The notes: generated from the letters alone by a model not told the origin. A stretch of DNA of 64,000 nt from Brachypterus glaber (GCA_958510825.1 OY294050.1:43165249-43229248), one strand, 5' to 3'. Positions 1 through 13,002 are shown, numbered from the stretch's first letter. Translations and numbers: made by a program.

Positions 1-26
1 AAGTATAAATCATTTTGAGAAATTTT

Positions 27-816
27 AATGGAGATTTCTCCATTTAGAATAGACAGGGACAAAAGTTCTACCCAAAAAGGATAGAAGTAATATCACCAAC
101 ATAAAGAAAAAAAATCTTCTAGGTTTTATGTTGGCTGCACTGTCAGTAACTCCATTTTCTTTAGCCACTGTCATTGTGTGAGCTGCGTTTGATATTGTTT
201 TGATTTCAGTTTTTTGTGTGTTTTAGTAAATATTGTGTTATTATTGCCTATTATAGTACTTTTACGAGTTTTGATATTTAAATATTGTTTACCAAAGGTA
301 AGTTCTTTCTTTATACCTTAGATTTAAAGCCTAGGCGAAATTCGTTTGGACTTTTGCAAACCTTGTAAAAACATCTTGGCATTTTGGTAGCTATTACAGA
401 AATAACGCTCGCCATAAAATTAATTTCTTGAAATGTAGAAACTGGTAACGATAATAAAATTTATAATAATAATATATAGTTAATAATAAATATGATAAAC
501 AATTAAATAAATTCATATTTACCTTTTCATATTTGAGGTTATGTTTTATAAATAAATAAACAGATTAAGCAACCAACCTAAGAACAATTAATAGGATTTA
601 TATTTCATTTTTTATTTTACTATTATATCATCAGTTTTATTTCTTAGCAAAAAATATTCATTTCTTTAGCTTTATTTACAAAAATCAACGGTAATTGTTG
701 ATAAAAATTGAAAAAAAAGCATTATTTATTTTAATTTATTTAAGTTGGTAGTGGCGTGCCATGCACAAATGAGATAGAGATAGGGTTTCATAATTCTAGT
801 TGTACAGAGCTCTATT
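27..816 (+). repeat. Interspersed repeat family A, copy 1 (~790 bp)
   Basis: This segment opens with AATGGAGATTTCTCC and closes with GAGCTCTATT, and it recurs almost unchanged at 36355-37153 and 57543-58341. The ends give a weak inverted pair, AATGGAG against CTCCATT, which is clearest in the shorter variants at 46249 and 53519. On the minus strand all full copies keep a short frame reading ...MPRCFYK(V/G)CKSPNEFRLGF, followed by a splice-donor-like AAG/GTATAA. It is probably a non-autonomous DNA element, but the superfamily is not assigned. Confidence 0.75.
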
Positions 817-999
817 GAACAATTTTTATGTTTTGCAAATAAAACTTAAAAATATACAAAATATGTAAAATTTAATTTTTAACGAAATATAGTTTATATC
901 AATTTTAAATTTTAAATCTATTTCAAGCAAAAAAAAAATGTCGATCGGTGCACGATAACTTAACACTTTTTTTACTTGTTTTTTTTTTAGAAAAATTTA

Positions 1000-1705
1000 A
1001 TAATTGGTATATAGGGGTTTTTCAAGGTGCTGAAATTGGATCTGATAATAAATTTTTTCTAACTCCACCCCTGATGGTGTGAGGGGGTAAATATTTTTCA
1101 ATATTTTCTTCTATAGGGGTTTTTGGGGTCGACGAATATGAATTTGTTATAATTTTTTTCTAATTTCACTCCCTGAGGGGTGGGGGTAGTGTTCATGAAA
1201 ACTGGTATATTGGGGTTTTTGGGGTTGCTGAAAGTGAATCTAATAATAAAAAAAAATCTAAATCCACCCCCTGAGGGGTAGTTGTCGTGAAAATTGGTAT
1301 ATTGGGGTTTTTGAGGTTGCTGAAAGCAAATCTGATTATAAAAAAATCTAACTCACCCCCAAAGGGTCGGGGGGTAGTATTCGTGAAAATTGGTATATTG
1401 GGGTTTTTCAGGTTGCTGAAAGTGAATGTGATAATAAAAAAATTCTAACTCCACCCTCTGAGGGGCAGGGGGTAGTTTTATTGAAAATTTATATATTGTG
1501 GTTTTTGAGGTCGCTAAAACTGAATCTTAATAAATAAATTACTAATTTCACCCCTTGAGGGGTGGGGGTAGTTTTTGAGAAAATTGGTATATTGGGGTTT
1601 TTAAGGTTGCTGATAATAAAAAAATTCTAACTCCTCCCCCTAAGAGTCGGGGATAGTTTTCGTGAAAATTGGTATATTTTTAAGGTTGCTAAAAGTGAAT
1701 CTGAA
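1000..1705. repeat. Minisatellite, ~95-bp period, about 7-8 units
   Basis: Units repeat the order GGGGTTTTTGAGGTTGCTGA, then GTGAATCTGATAATAAAA, then CTAACTCCACCCCCTGAGG, then GGGGGTAGT and AAAATTGGTATATT. Unit starts fall near 1014, 1118, 1213, 1303, 1400, 1499, 1596 and 1677. Units are diverged, so the array is old. No coding potential is visible. Confidence 0.8.
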
Positions 1706-4700
1706 ATAAAAATTCCATTTTACGCGCGGAGGTGTAAAATGGGAAAGCTCTTTTACTGGGTAGTGTATTTTTTTGGCTGACAAGTAAAAAAAAACGAATG
1801 AAGCACAAATATAAACCAGAATTTTAAAAATTAAATTAAAATAATCCAATGCTCAATTGTTTTCAGCCGCAAATATTCAATTTTTGCCTAGAAATAAAAT
1901 CAACCGGTGTTTTGGTACGATTTTTTTCTTGAACTTAAATTTAAAATTATTCTTAAACCGCCCTAGAATGGCGAAGGAATAAAAAAATTAAAACAGATCT
2001 GGTTTGGACTAAAAAGTAGTAGCAATAGATTTTGTAATGATTTTTTTCGTTTTCAATCAAAGAAAACCAAACTTGGTTACTTATGGAAAGGTTTAAAATT
2101 GCCAAAAAATATTACAGGATAGAAAACATTTGCCGATTTTTTGTGGAGCAGCGGTTACTAACCAAGTTAGAGGAATATGCATTTCTCTCTCTTTTTAACT
2201 CATCAATTAAACAGAGAAAGAGTAACATACTGGTTAACCGGCGTTACCACAAAAAATTGACTATTATCTTTATGTCTGTCTACGACATATATCTTTTTTT
2301 AAACTGGATTTTAATTATTATATTTAGTTTTTGTTTTGTTTTTATTTTGTAACATTGTTTTCGTAAATATAAATAGATTTAAATAGAATCAATTTTTATA
2401 AAATTATGCAGAGATAACTGTATTAGCGAATGCTCTTCATCTTTATCTAATATTTGGACACCAATTAAAAAAGTCCAAATGATGAAGTATTACGCGGTAA
2501 CTTAACTTTACCCTCTTTTCAATAAAAAAGTTTTTTCCAAATTAACTTCTCTACACGTTTTCAACAAAAAATACTTTTCCAAATTTTCATTTTTTTTTCC
2601 TTTTTATTGTTACGGGTGTCTTTGTTTCAATTACCTCGAAATAACATATTTTGACATTTGTCGTATTTTGATTGATAAAGCCAAATATTGCACAAATTCT
2701 TTCAAAAACTAATTATTTTCTCACCAGATCAGATTAGATCCCGAAACGTTAGAAGTTAACTTTTATTTAGTTTTTCGTTTTTTTTTTAATTATTTTAACG
2801 ATTTATCAAGAATTTTATTAAAAATTCTTTATTTAGGCAAAATTTTTAAAGTTTGGTAAGGTATTGACCAATAGTATTTTTTAGGTAAAGAATATATAGC
2901 AGATAAGTATTATTTTAAACGCAATACCTTACCAGCACATCTAGAAATAGGTGCGCCTGATAAGAACATTTTAATTTTATTTTCTGTTTTAGATTTTTTA
3001 TCGATATAAATAATCATTGAGGCGAATTGGCTCAAATTAATAATAAATTTATCGATTTTGGTTTTTGCTTTATTTCAGCTATCTAATTTACACATTTAAA
3101 GAACTTTGTATATTAGAATATTTTAGTGTATAAATTTTAAATGCTTCAAAATTTATTTTGGCTATCTATTATTTAAAAACTATTTAAACTAGGTACTTCT
3201 GTAAGTACATTTAAATATAAATATTATAAATGCCCATAAGTAGGCACGCAACTATTTCGAAAATGTATGTGCGCTTGTCATAAAAAAATGGCCTAAGGCT
3301 TAAATATAAAAGTAAGACTTGAAAATCTGCACTTTGGGAAATCAATAAGGAAGGTAACAAAAAGAAAACAAGAAAATCATAAATACGTTTGCATTTAATA
3401 AACGATTAGAGTATATTACTGAATAAAACAAAATATATTTACATATAAAAACAATATACACAATAAATTTATATTTACATACACATAAAATATTAATATT
3501 TTACGATTAATATGGTCATAATATTGTTTTAATGCTTCAAGTGTCAATTGCTAGTGCAAATCAATAAGAAAAAAAAACAACAACAATAATATAAAACTAA
3601 ATTCAAATATATTGAAAACAATTTGTAAATTTTTTAAAAATTATTAATTTAAATAATTTTTAAGATTACTTTTTTCTGACATAAAGAAACTTAAATATTA
3701 AAACAAATGTTTAAATTATTTTAGTTTATGTTAATTATAATGAAAAATTTATGTTGATTTTTTCATGTGATTATTATTGTCTAACATAAATTTATATACT
3801 GGGTGCCCCAAGTAAGACAGATCTTACTATTTCAAATTAAAATAAACTTATACCATACATTGTATCATGTATGTAATAGATCCATAATATAAATAGTCTT
3901 CATGGTATCTTGTTTTAAATATATACTATCATGAAGACGATTTTTCAATAAAATGTTGTTTATATTAAAATAAAGTAATATTCCATTTTACTTTTCTTAT
4001 TTACAAAAATCCTTTGTTTGAAAAGAAAAAAATAAATTTGAAGATTTTTTCGTATGTCATAATTTTATCATACTACAAAATAATATTTGTCATGTCATAA
4101 AATAAATTTAAACAGAGAAAAAAGTATGTAAAAACTTTAAAATAATGAACCATAACTTTTTAAATTGAGTCTTTACAAACCAATCCACGAAGGAACCGTC
4201 TTCATGTAATTAAAAAACAAAAGACAGTGAATTATATAATATGGATTAAACACTTGATCAGTTTTGTTTTTTATAAGTTTCATTTTTATATCTGGAATAA
4301 TAAGGTCAATAAACGAGTTATCTGTGTTAGATGAGACAGCCGGTAGAACCTTTTTTTCTTATAGATTTGCTTGCAATTGCAATTGCATAATAATTAAAAT
4401 TAATTATAACTTTATATGTTACAAAGTATTGCTTGTGTTAGTCACAATAGAATAGAAAAAATATCACTTATCCATATTTGGCTTTACTCGCCCCCTACCT
4501 AACCATTCGTAAGTCTTTTCAATCCAACCAAATTAAATAACGTAGAAAAAAGTCACAGTTAGGAAAAAAGTCGGATATATAAACAACAAGAAAGAACTAT
4601 GATAATACTTGATCCTTAATTTTTCCAAATTTAAAATTTTGGACAAGACTTTGCATCAAAAAAAAAAAAAAAATGAATTTTTTTATCAAATCTGTTCTTT

Positions 4701-7700
4701 ATATGACTATTTTTTTCAACTATCATAATATCGGTTTCAATCAATAAAAAACAAGGCATTACCATAACGACGGGATATTTTCGTCTCGAATATATACCAG
4801 AAAATCGAATATATACCAGTTCTCTAGTTCTTTGATATAACAAGATAATGTAATATTATAACAAAATGTCAACTAAAATGCAAAATTACTGCAATTCTTA
4901 TGTCTTTTTAGCTTATTTTTATTCAATAATAATAAAATTTAACAAATTTAGATATTTTTTGTTCCAAAAATTAGATATGTCAAACATGAATTTATTGTGT
5001 CAAAATAAATTAACATCAAATTAATTATTATTATTTATTCATTCAATCTACCTTTGAAGATCTAAATTGTTAAAAAATTGTTTCAAAAATAGTACTGCAA
5101 ATACACCTCCAGATTCGGTGAAATAAAATAAATTTAAAAGCAGCAAAAATTATATTTTTTTTATCTTTTAAATTAAAATTTTGAAAATATAAAAATTTAT
5201 ATTAATCGGAAAAATAAAGATTCGAGTTATTACGTAAAATAGCCAAAGAAAGATCTTGGATATTTTTTTTTGCTATCCGACTTTTTCCCGAACTGTGATT
5301 AGTTTAAATAATTAATAAGACGGAAAATGTGTACGTTAAAAAGTGAATACGTGTACGTAATGACATGTAATGGAAGTTAGACTGGTCCTTAGAATCTCAA
5401 AAAAAAAAAAAATAATAAAAATTATAAATTTCTATTAAATTTTTTAATTTAATAATTTTTTTTTTGATAAATCAAATCTACTGAATTATAGTTTGGTATT
5501 AAAAAAGTATTTGAAGTAAAAAAAAAAAAAAAATGTTTTTTTTTTTAAATTATTAATGTCATTATCTACTTATAAGGACCATTCTAATATAGCTGTATAC
5601 TAAGGCCATTTATATTTATATATTTTAAATTGATACATATAGGTACAGCTATGGCGAATATTTTATTCGTAATGAACATTATTGGCGGTAAATAACTATT
5701 TAAAATGCGTTTAAATATCATGATAATTTCACATAAATAATTCTAATCTAACGATTTATTTATAGACAATAAATTCTTTGCATATTATGCACTCCGAAAT
5801 CTTGAATTTTATAATACATCCATAGTTCAAAGTTTGTCACGATCCTTTTCTAGACGAAGACATATTTTGTTTTCGAAGAAGCAAAATAATTTTTAACCAG
5901 ATGTTTTCTTACCCACTCCTACTATTTTACCAAAATAGAAAAAAAAATCTGACGATACGTTTTATTGGTGCCCTGTATGACATAATTCATTTGTCATTTT
6001 GGAGTTGTTAAGTTTTTGTTATCACGCGGTGATCCTAAATTAAAAAAAGAAAAAAATTCAATGACTTTAAATTATCTATAAGATACATTCCTCGCGTTAT
6101 CGTTATCGCTTTCCCATTCTTATAGCATGCCGACTCTAGCTACAAAATTTAAACTTCTAGATTGTAAATGCTATTTTAAATCCCCTCATCTCAGACTTTC
6201 TAGATTATGATCAGGAAATTCTCTACACTTACAAAAAGATTAAAAATATGCTCAACCAGTAATGGTACCCACCAATTTATGAGGGATGAAACTACAGCAT
6301 CAGTGATCTAGTATCACTCCCCAAGTCGTTCACGAATTCATGACAGATGCAGCTCCCCCACTAATCTCATATTCAAACTAATTCCTAGACAAATAAGCTA
6401 TAGGGACTAAGCCTGTCTCTTAAATATATCAAATAAACTACAGATGATACTATTTTAAAAACTTTGTAGCTCCCTTGGAGAGAATTTGCTGGTATATGTC
6501 TATTGAACTTTTTGCTCTTATTTTCCAATTTAGAATCATGTGATAAAAAAAAAGATTACACAAAATTGACACATTAAATATTTCATACGGGGCATAAAAA
6601 ACGTAGCGTCACAACAATTTTTAATTTTTTTTTAAATTGTCCTTAGGATGTAAGAAAACAATAGGTTAAAAAAATTGTTGGTTCTTCGAAAAAAAAAATA
6701 ATGTTTTGTCCAGAAATACACTGTGCTGGTAAATATATATGCAAAGAATGATTGTTTATATTGATAACTATTACAATAGTATAAATTCGGGCCAACAAAT
6801 GCTAGTATACTCAGATAGTGGAGACAAGCACCAAGGGTAGGAATAAAAAACTTGAAAAACAATCGTAAATTAATATTTACATCTATGGACTATTTACTTT
6901 CGTATTACAAACTAAATTAACGAATCATTCAAATTTCAGTCCATGCTACTTAACTGGCGACCTTACGCCTAAAGGAAACTTTTCAATCAAAATAAAAATA
7001 CTCTTTTAGGAATGACATTTTTATATTCATTTTGTATCATTTGTTTCTTAACGGAACAAATTTATTTATAGGATCATAACATAAATAAAAGGACATGCAC
7101 AGAAACATTTTTATTTGACGACCTATAGATCTTCAAATTTTGATAGATTATTAAGCATATAAATGTACATACCTTTGTAAAACTAACAGCTTTGCAAGGA
7201 ATCTGTTTGGTTGCAGTACTTTAAAGAAATTGAAAATTTATCAAAGAAATGATAAAAATAATGTCGCAACAATAATAATAATATATTATAATATTCGAAA
7301 AAAAAAAAGATATATGTTGAAACTATGTAATTTTAGCATTAACATTTAAGCTATAAACCTTATATTTTCGATTGGTATTGATTATAATCAATTGATATGA
7401 CATTATTTGTATTATTTATATCATGAATTTTTTTAAATTACGGCTTCTTTCCAGTTTTATACAATGTTTAATAAACATCGCTTGAGTTAATAGATTTATA
7501 TGCTTAATAACATATTTAAATTTGAAGAAAAGTAGCAGGTCACCAAATAACAATGTGTGCGATAACCTTTGGGAATTCAAGAAATAATAACCCAATATAA
7601 ATTTTTATTTTGATTAAAAATATCTAGTATGCAGCACAAAAATGATTCGTTGAGATACACTTGCTCTTCTAGAAAATGACACAATACCCATATAAAAGCA

Positions 7701-8084
7701 GTGTGATATATATATACAATTTGGATTCGTTTCGTTTATCTATGTGCAAAGTCTTTCATATCCGCGTCCATAAGAGCCTGCCATAATGGGCTACCCTGTA
7801 GGAAACACATATATACGTTCATTAAGGAGCAACAATGACATTAGTTTACCAGTTTGTTTTCCTTGATTAATTTTTACTTTTTTAAGATAATTTTACATGC
7901 TTAATCCAAATCTGAAAAAAAATATCGATATCTCTCTAAGATAGTATGTCATATTTGATATTAAAAATAAAGTATAAAAAATTCATACATGACGAGTCGC
8001 TTTAAAGATTATGGTTTTTTTCTGTCTCATTACACAATCATTAGATACGGATTATAAAATTCTATTTGGATTTTATATTTTAAT
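1706..8084. other. No gene recognised; AT-rich flank downstream of the teneurin gene
   Basis: Only short open frames occur, none with a recognisable domain or sensible composition. A terminus-like ACTGGGTGCCCCAAG at about 3799 resembles ends of insect DNA elements, but no partner end was found. The stretch is otherwise poly-A/T and scattered short repeats. Confidence 0.5.
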
Positions 8085-8853
8085 AAAGACTATTTCACAA
8101 ACAGTATATAGGCCAATCAACACCTTGCATTTTTAGTTTCTTGACCAATCAGATCAAAATGGATCTGATAATTTTTGCACAAGTGCAATTATCATTTGGT
8201 TACTATGGAAACAAGAAACTGACAGTTGCTGACATCTGCATAAATGTTATATTTTTGCAAAATGTGTTTTTAATTTGTGAAGCTTACCTTTAGTTGATTT
8301 ATTTTTATTGATAAGCAATATAAATGCTTATTTTATTACCAAAACATCCTAGGAATAAACCCTAAATAATTTCAAATATAATATTATATTTTATGCACTT
8401 TCCATTTTAAAAGCTTTAAATCACTGATATTCATAAATTTTAATTTATTTAATTGAATCTTGGTATTAAAAACAGGCCACTCAAAACTAATTTAAACACT
8501 TATTTATTAAAAATACATTAACAGTAAAGAAGTTAATAATTTACTTCTTTTAAATGCCGGAAGTCAAAACATCAAACAAAAACAGCAATGATCTTTATTT
8601 AAATGCTAAAATATATGATAACAACTATTTTATTGGAATAATCTCAAGCATAAAATTTCCCACAAGAAAAGTTTAGACTTGGCAACATTCGCGAACAAGT
8701 GGTTTTAAAAAGCGCGGCAAATTTGAGATTTAAATTTTTAATTATAGTTGTAAAGTAATATTGATGTTTAGTTCTTAAATTTTTAATTTAAATATAAAAC
8801 AACATTAAACATGGTAAAATTATATACTTACTTTTGTTTGTGAAATAGTCTTT
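8085..8853. mobile_element. Non-autonomous DNA element with 19-bp perfect terminal inverted repeats
   Basis: The left end reads AAAGACTATTTCACAAACA (8085-8103). The right end at 8835-8853 is its exact reverse complement. The 770 bp between them hold no long open frame. No clear target duplication could be read from the flanks, so the superfamily is left open. Confidence 0.65.
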
Positions 8854-8866
8854 CAAAATACCATTC

Positions 8867-8976
8867 GTGCATGTTGAATTATACATATTTTTTTTTACTG
8901 TATATAAAAAAACATTTTGCTTAAGGAAATTGTTTTTTTAGTACAGTAAAAAAATTATCGATAATTCAACATGCAC
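8867..8976. repeat. Hairpin repeat, 110 bp
   Basis: GTGCATGTTGAATTA (8867-8881) is mirrored by TAATTCAACATGCAC (8962-8976), and the inner arms are also complementary around a TTGCTTAAGGAAA centre. A related half, GTGCATGTTGAATTATCGAT, occurs at about 24000. It is a small foldback element directly beside the one ending at 8853. Confidence 0.65.
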
Positions 8977-9537
8977 TTGATATTACTACTGACAATTATT
9001 AACGCCAAATATGTCAAATAATAAGGTTACATGAAAGAGCGTTTTTAAACGTATGTCAATGTGACATTCCATATACGCTTCATGTGCAACTCATTTGAAC
9101 TGCGCCTCGTATTACATGACATGTTATATGTGATATCGATAAGTTTTTTTTACAAATTTTGATTCTGCATGTCAAATTACCCTAAAAAAGTAAAAATTCT
9201 TTAAGGGCAAAAAACTTATAAACTAGTGTAATTATTAATTATATTAATTAATTAAAAATTTATATTTGCTCCGTAAATAAACGCTTATGGAAACACGTTA
9301 CTCACTAGGCCATTATGATTGCATGTACACAAAAAACTACCAAATTAGAAAAATGGCTTGCATTTAGTTATCATTAATAAATTCATTAAATATTAGGTTT
9401 AATGAATTTGAGACACACTTCAAAAATTATGTTCTTTGACATTTTGCAATGCAACAAAGTGTTATTTTATTTATTATTATTTCAAACTTTCTAAAACAAA
9501 AGGAAGAATTTTTTGGCGTTTTTTTTTAACCTTTGCA

Positions 9538-10522
9538 CACTGTTACTGAATCTTTCATATGATGCACAGATCCTCAAAGTAAACCAAAAGTTGATACTGG
9601 TAGCTGAAGACCTGTATTTGCTGCTTTCAGGAAAATCGTAGGGATTAGTTCTTGGAGGATATTGGCTTAACAATCTTCAGCAGGATCCAAACTTGACACC
9701 ATTCATTTGAAAAGTAAAATTTTAAGCACTTTTGTTATTTATTTAAATGAAACATTAGAATGCAAAATAATTTTATATTCATTAGTTAAAAATATATTTT
9801 CTAAATAGAACAATTTTGCTTTGTTTTTTTTTATATTTATATAAAATGTCATTTAAGTCCAACCTAACTGTTGCCGTGGAATTTTTTTTTTTCGATTTTA
9901 AACTTGTTTAGTTCTATTTTTAATGTTTTTTTTTTAACTTTTACACCAAGTCGCGGCGGGTAAATATAATTTGTTTTGGATAAAATTTGATGAGAAGTCT
10001 GTTGAGACTAAGGATCCCAAAACCGAGTGATTTCCAAAATGTCACATTTTGGGCTGGCACCATAACAAATATACTTATCACCAATATTTAAACTAACTTT
10101 TACATTGAATAATAAAAATTAAATTTTATTTCAATGTACCATAATAAATTCTTACTTACTTATACATAGAAACGCATTTGAACGATCATATCGTAAAAAA
10201 AATTAAGGCAGTTATTCAAAAAACATAAAAAAAAATAATTTAAAAAGTAATAAAACTAATTATAAATAAAAAATTTATACAAATTTAACTTCTACTTAAA
10301 AATAAAAATAAAATTCGTTCAACAATACACATCTTAAGTAAAAGTTGTAAAGTTTTTATCCTGCTGAAGATTGTTAAGCCAATATCTTCCAAGAACTAAG
10401 CTCTACGATTTTTCTGAAAGCAGCGATTTAAAAAACAGGTATTCAGCTAGAAAATTCATTTTTGGTTTAGTTTAAGGATCTTTTAGATCATATACAGGCT
10501 TCAGTAACACTGTGTTTGTTTA
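9538..10522. mobile_element. Inverted-repeat element, arms ~150 bp, spacer ~0.67 kb
   Basis: The stretch 9538-9686 (including GGATATTGGCTTAACAATCT and CTTCAGCAGGAT) returns as an imperfect reverse complement at about 10358-10522 (ATCCTGCTGAAGATTGTTAA onwards). The spacer is AT-rich and non-coding. This fits a decayed foldback element or an inverted pair of one repeat. Confidence 0.6.
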
Positions 10523-11179
10523 ATAAATACAAGTACATTCTTCAATGCGGTAGAGTAATAATATTTTTAAATCTTTTATACAATTATTGGACAGTTTTTC
10601 ACGGCTATAAAATTTCTCAATTAAAATTATTCTCATTTTACTAAAAATATTCGAATAGCCATGATGTTATTAAAAAATAGTTATTTTGTCTCTGTATAAT
10701 AAGTTAATTACATACTTAAGAATTAGTTGACTAGTATTTGATTTTGATGTCAGTTATTATTTATGGCACACAAAAATATTATTTTCTTGTTTGGTTTTAA
10801 TATAAGTACTTTGCATACATGGTGGTCAAAACTTGGATACTTAGTAAGGGTAAAAGCAATTTCAAAAAGTCTATTTTGTTTTAAAGCTTCTCACGCTCTC
10901 TTGAAATTCTGATAAAGAAAGGTAACTTAACTTAATATTAAAATAATTAAAAACTGCCTATTTTATTTTATTTTATTTTTAAATAAAATTATTTTATTTT
11001 TAGTTTTTTTTTTTTTAATTTAATATGATGACTTTTAAGATTACTGTGAAAATCCTATCGTCTGGGATTAAAAGCCCCAGTTTTAAGATAATAAAATTAA
11101 TTAACAAAAATGTGATTCAATTAAATATAAGAGAAGTTAAATTGGTGTCGCTACACTATAACTAAAAAAAATAACGTTG

Positions 11180-11185
11180 TTTATT
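11180..11185 (-). promoter_or_regulatory. Candidate polyadenylation signal of the teneurin gene
   Basis: TTTATT on the plus strand reads AATAAA on the minus strand, about 145 bp past the teneurin stop codon. The motif is common by chance in DNA this AT-rich, and further candidates lie below it, so the true 3' end is not fixed. Confidence 0.25.
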
Positions 11186-11329
11186 TAGCAATACCTAATT
11201 TAAGATTACAGAAGGAGCTTCAAAATAAAAAAAAGGAATGTTTAAAATTGCTCCTATCGTTACTGAGATACATCTCTAAGTACTCAAGTTTATATCACCT
11301 TGTACTTTGTATACAATTATAAATGACTT

Positions 11330-12073
11330 TTAATTGTCACGTCTGTGAAACCGACCTTTGCGTAAACCACTCTTTCGTCTTTTACGTTTTGTGTCTCGCT
11401 GAAACATAATATTTCCAGGATCATCAGCCAACTGTGGATATTTATGGATGCTATGGATATCAACACCTTCATATCCATCCACATATCCATGAGAAATTAA
11501 CTCTTCTTTTTCTTCTTCCGTCCAGTCGCCACGCCCTTGGAAGCCGGCAGCAATCAATTGTTTTTCCAATTCCCATGCTCTTTCGACAGCTCTCTTGTGC
11601 GCGTGCCTGAGAATCTTGTGTGTTTCAACGTCCGGATCGGCGCCATATTTGATTATAATAACAGCGTTTGGATTATACAAACGTAACTCTTTTATGGGAG
11701 TGTTAGTACCATGCTCTGTAACTTCATGAGTCGTTACGTTGAACATACCTCCGAGTCTTCTCAATTCTTCTAAGTCGTCACGTATTTTAAGAATATTGTC
11801 TTTTACAAAATAGAACATATCCTGGTCGTGAATGTTAAACTGAATGTTCAGGAAGAACGAGTTATTAAACACAGATGTCACTACGTCTTGCACCACACCG
11901 TTTACACCGTCGACTACACTCACCAAAGCTCGGGAACCTATCCTGGATATCAAGAGTCCTTCGCCAAAAACGGATTTTTTGTAAGATATTTTTGGCAATA
12001 AATTTCTAGGTTTAGATTCGACTTTCAACAGCGACTTGGAAATAAAGTCAAGATCCACAAATTTCTCATTGAC
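11330..12073 (-). CDS. Ten-m: Teneurin exon 10 of those visible: C-terminal GHH-type domain and stop
   Basis: The exon begins after the acceptor TTTTGCAG (AG at 12075-12074) in phase 0 with VNEKFVDLDF and ends at TAA 11332-11330, giving residues 2097-2343. It encodes the end of the Rhs/YD shell and the Tox-GHH-like domain of teneurins, including a helix with HKILRHAHKRAVERAWELEK, the stretch GRGDWTEEEKEEL and the IHKYPQLADDPGNI motif. In vertebrates this region also holds the teneurin C-terminal associated peptide. The domain descends from bacterial Rhs toxin nucleases but acts as part of the adhesion fold here. The tail KRKRRKSGLRKGRFHRRD is very basic. The frame upstream of 12073 is intron read-through and is not coding. 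Confidence 0.95.
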   Translation of the reverse strand, partial: VNEKFVDLDFISKSLLKVESKPRNLLPKISYKKSVFGEGLLISRIGSRALVSVVDGVNGVVQDVVTSVFNNSFFLNIQFNIHDQDMFYFVKDNILKIRDDLEELRRLGGMFNVTTHEVTEHGTNTPIKELRLYNPNAVIIIKYGADPDVETHKILRHAHKRAVERAWELEKQLIAAGFQGRGDWTEEEKEELISHGYVDGYEGVDIHSIHKYPQLADDPGNIMFQRDTKRKRRKSGLRKGRFHRRDN

Positions 12074-12239
12074 CTGCAAAAGAAAATTATTTTTAAAATA
12101 GGATAGGAGTAAGTAAATCAATTATTTTAAAAACGCATATTTTATTTAATTAAATTTTAACGAGAAATTTAACTTTTTAGTTTTCTTTTGAAATGACGAT
12201 CTTTATTAGTGGTATTAGCTGTCATACGAAAGAACCATA

Positions 12240-12845
12240 AATAATTTTAGTATAGTTTAGATAGTTCTAAGTTTAGTTAAGTTTAGTTGAGTTTAGTTAA
12301 GTTTCGTTAAGTTTAGTTAGGTTTACTTAAGTTTAGTTAAATTTAGTTAAGTTTAGTTAAGGTTAGTAAAGTTTAGTTAAGTCTAGTTAAGTTTAATTAA
12401 GTTTAGTAAAGTTTAGTAAAGTTTAGTTAAGTTTAGTTTATTTAGTTTATTTAGTTAGGTTTATTTAAGTTTGGTTAAGTTTAGTAAGGTTTAGTTAAGA
12501 ATAGTTAAGTTTAGTTTATTTAAATTTAGTTAGGTTTATTTAAGTTTAGTAATGTTTAGTTAAGTATAGTCCGTAAATACGTGATAGTGACTCATATTTA
12601 AAGTATAGATCGCGCAGGGAACGAAACCTAAATAGGGAGGCGAACTATAGAGGTTGCGGTTAACGAAGCGTAAGGGTGAAGGCGATTTAAGCAAGGGTCA
12701 CTATCACTTATTTGCCGACTATACTATAGTAAAGTTTAGTCAAGTATAGTTAAGTTTTGTTAAGTTGTTTAGTTAAGTTCAGTTAAGTTTAGTTGAGTTT
12801 ATTGAGTTTGGTTAAGTGAAGATAAAATTAGTTAGGTTTTTTTAA
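12240..12845. repeat. Minisatellite of AAGTTTAGTT decamers, split by an inserted element
   Basis: Dozens of near-copies of the ten-base unit AAGTTTAGTT, with variants such as GTTTAGTTAGG, run from about 12240 to 12563 and resume from 12725 to about 12845. The block between is a small transposon. The array lies in the last intron, immediately upstream of exon 10. Confidence 0.85.
12564..12724. mobile_element. 161-bp MITE with 27-bp terminal inverted repeats inside the minisatellite
   Basis: The left end 12564-12590 (GTATAGTCCGTAAATACGTG...) and the right end 12698-12724 are reverse complements with three mismatches in 27. If the element proper starts at TAGTC, it is flanked by TA on both sides, as in Tc1/mariner-like insertions. 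The interior is more GC-rich than the array around it and has no coding capacity. Confidence 0.8.
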
Positions 12846-12939
12846 ATATTTGAGTTATGTAAATTACTTATTGTACACAAGAAAGATAATAAATAATTAC
12901 TATTAAAGGCATGACTTTATTCATTACTAATTAAAAAAA

Positions 12940-12943
<4 letters not shown>

Positions 12944-12998
<55 letters not shown>
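12944..12998. repeat. (AT)n microsatellite, ~55 bp
   Basis: An uninterrupted AT dinucleotide run lies in the last intron. Confidence 0.95.

Positions 12999-13002
<4 letters not shown>

Noticed and set aside
1000..1705. CRISPR-like array
   Set aside because: Whole ~95-bp units repeat with divergence throughout, there are no short identical repeats with unique spacers, and the context is an animal genome.
2083..2352. Possible small protein gene (89 codons)
   Set aside because: AT-rich composition, no domain, no splice context and no support beyond being open.
2722..2755. Hammerhead-like CCCGAAACGTTAG
   Set aside because: A GATC-AGATTA-GATC stem precedes GAAAC, but there is no CTGANGA.
11330..12073. 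Active polymorphic-toxin nuclease
   Set aside because: The GHH-type domain is the normal C-terminus of teneurins, continuous in frame with the adhesion ectodomain; no evidence of a separate toxin gene.
12240..12845. Interstitial insect telomere repeat
   Set aside because: The unit is AAGTTTAGTT; TTAGG occurs only as a scattered variant and never in tandem.
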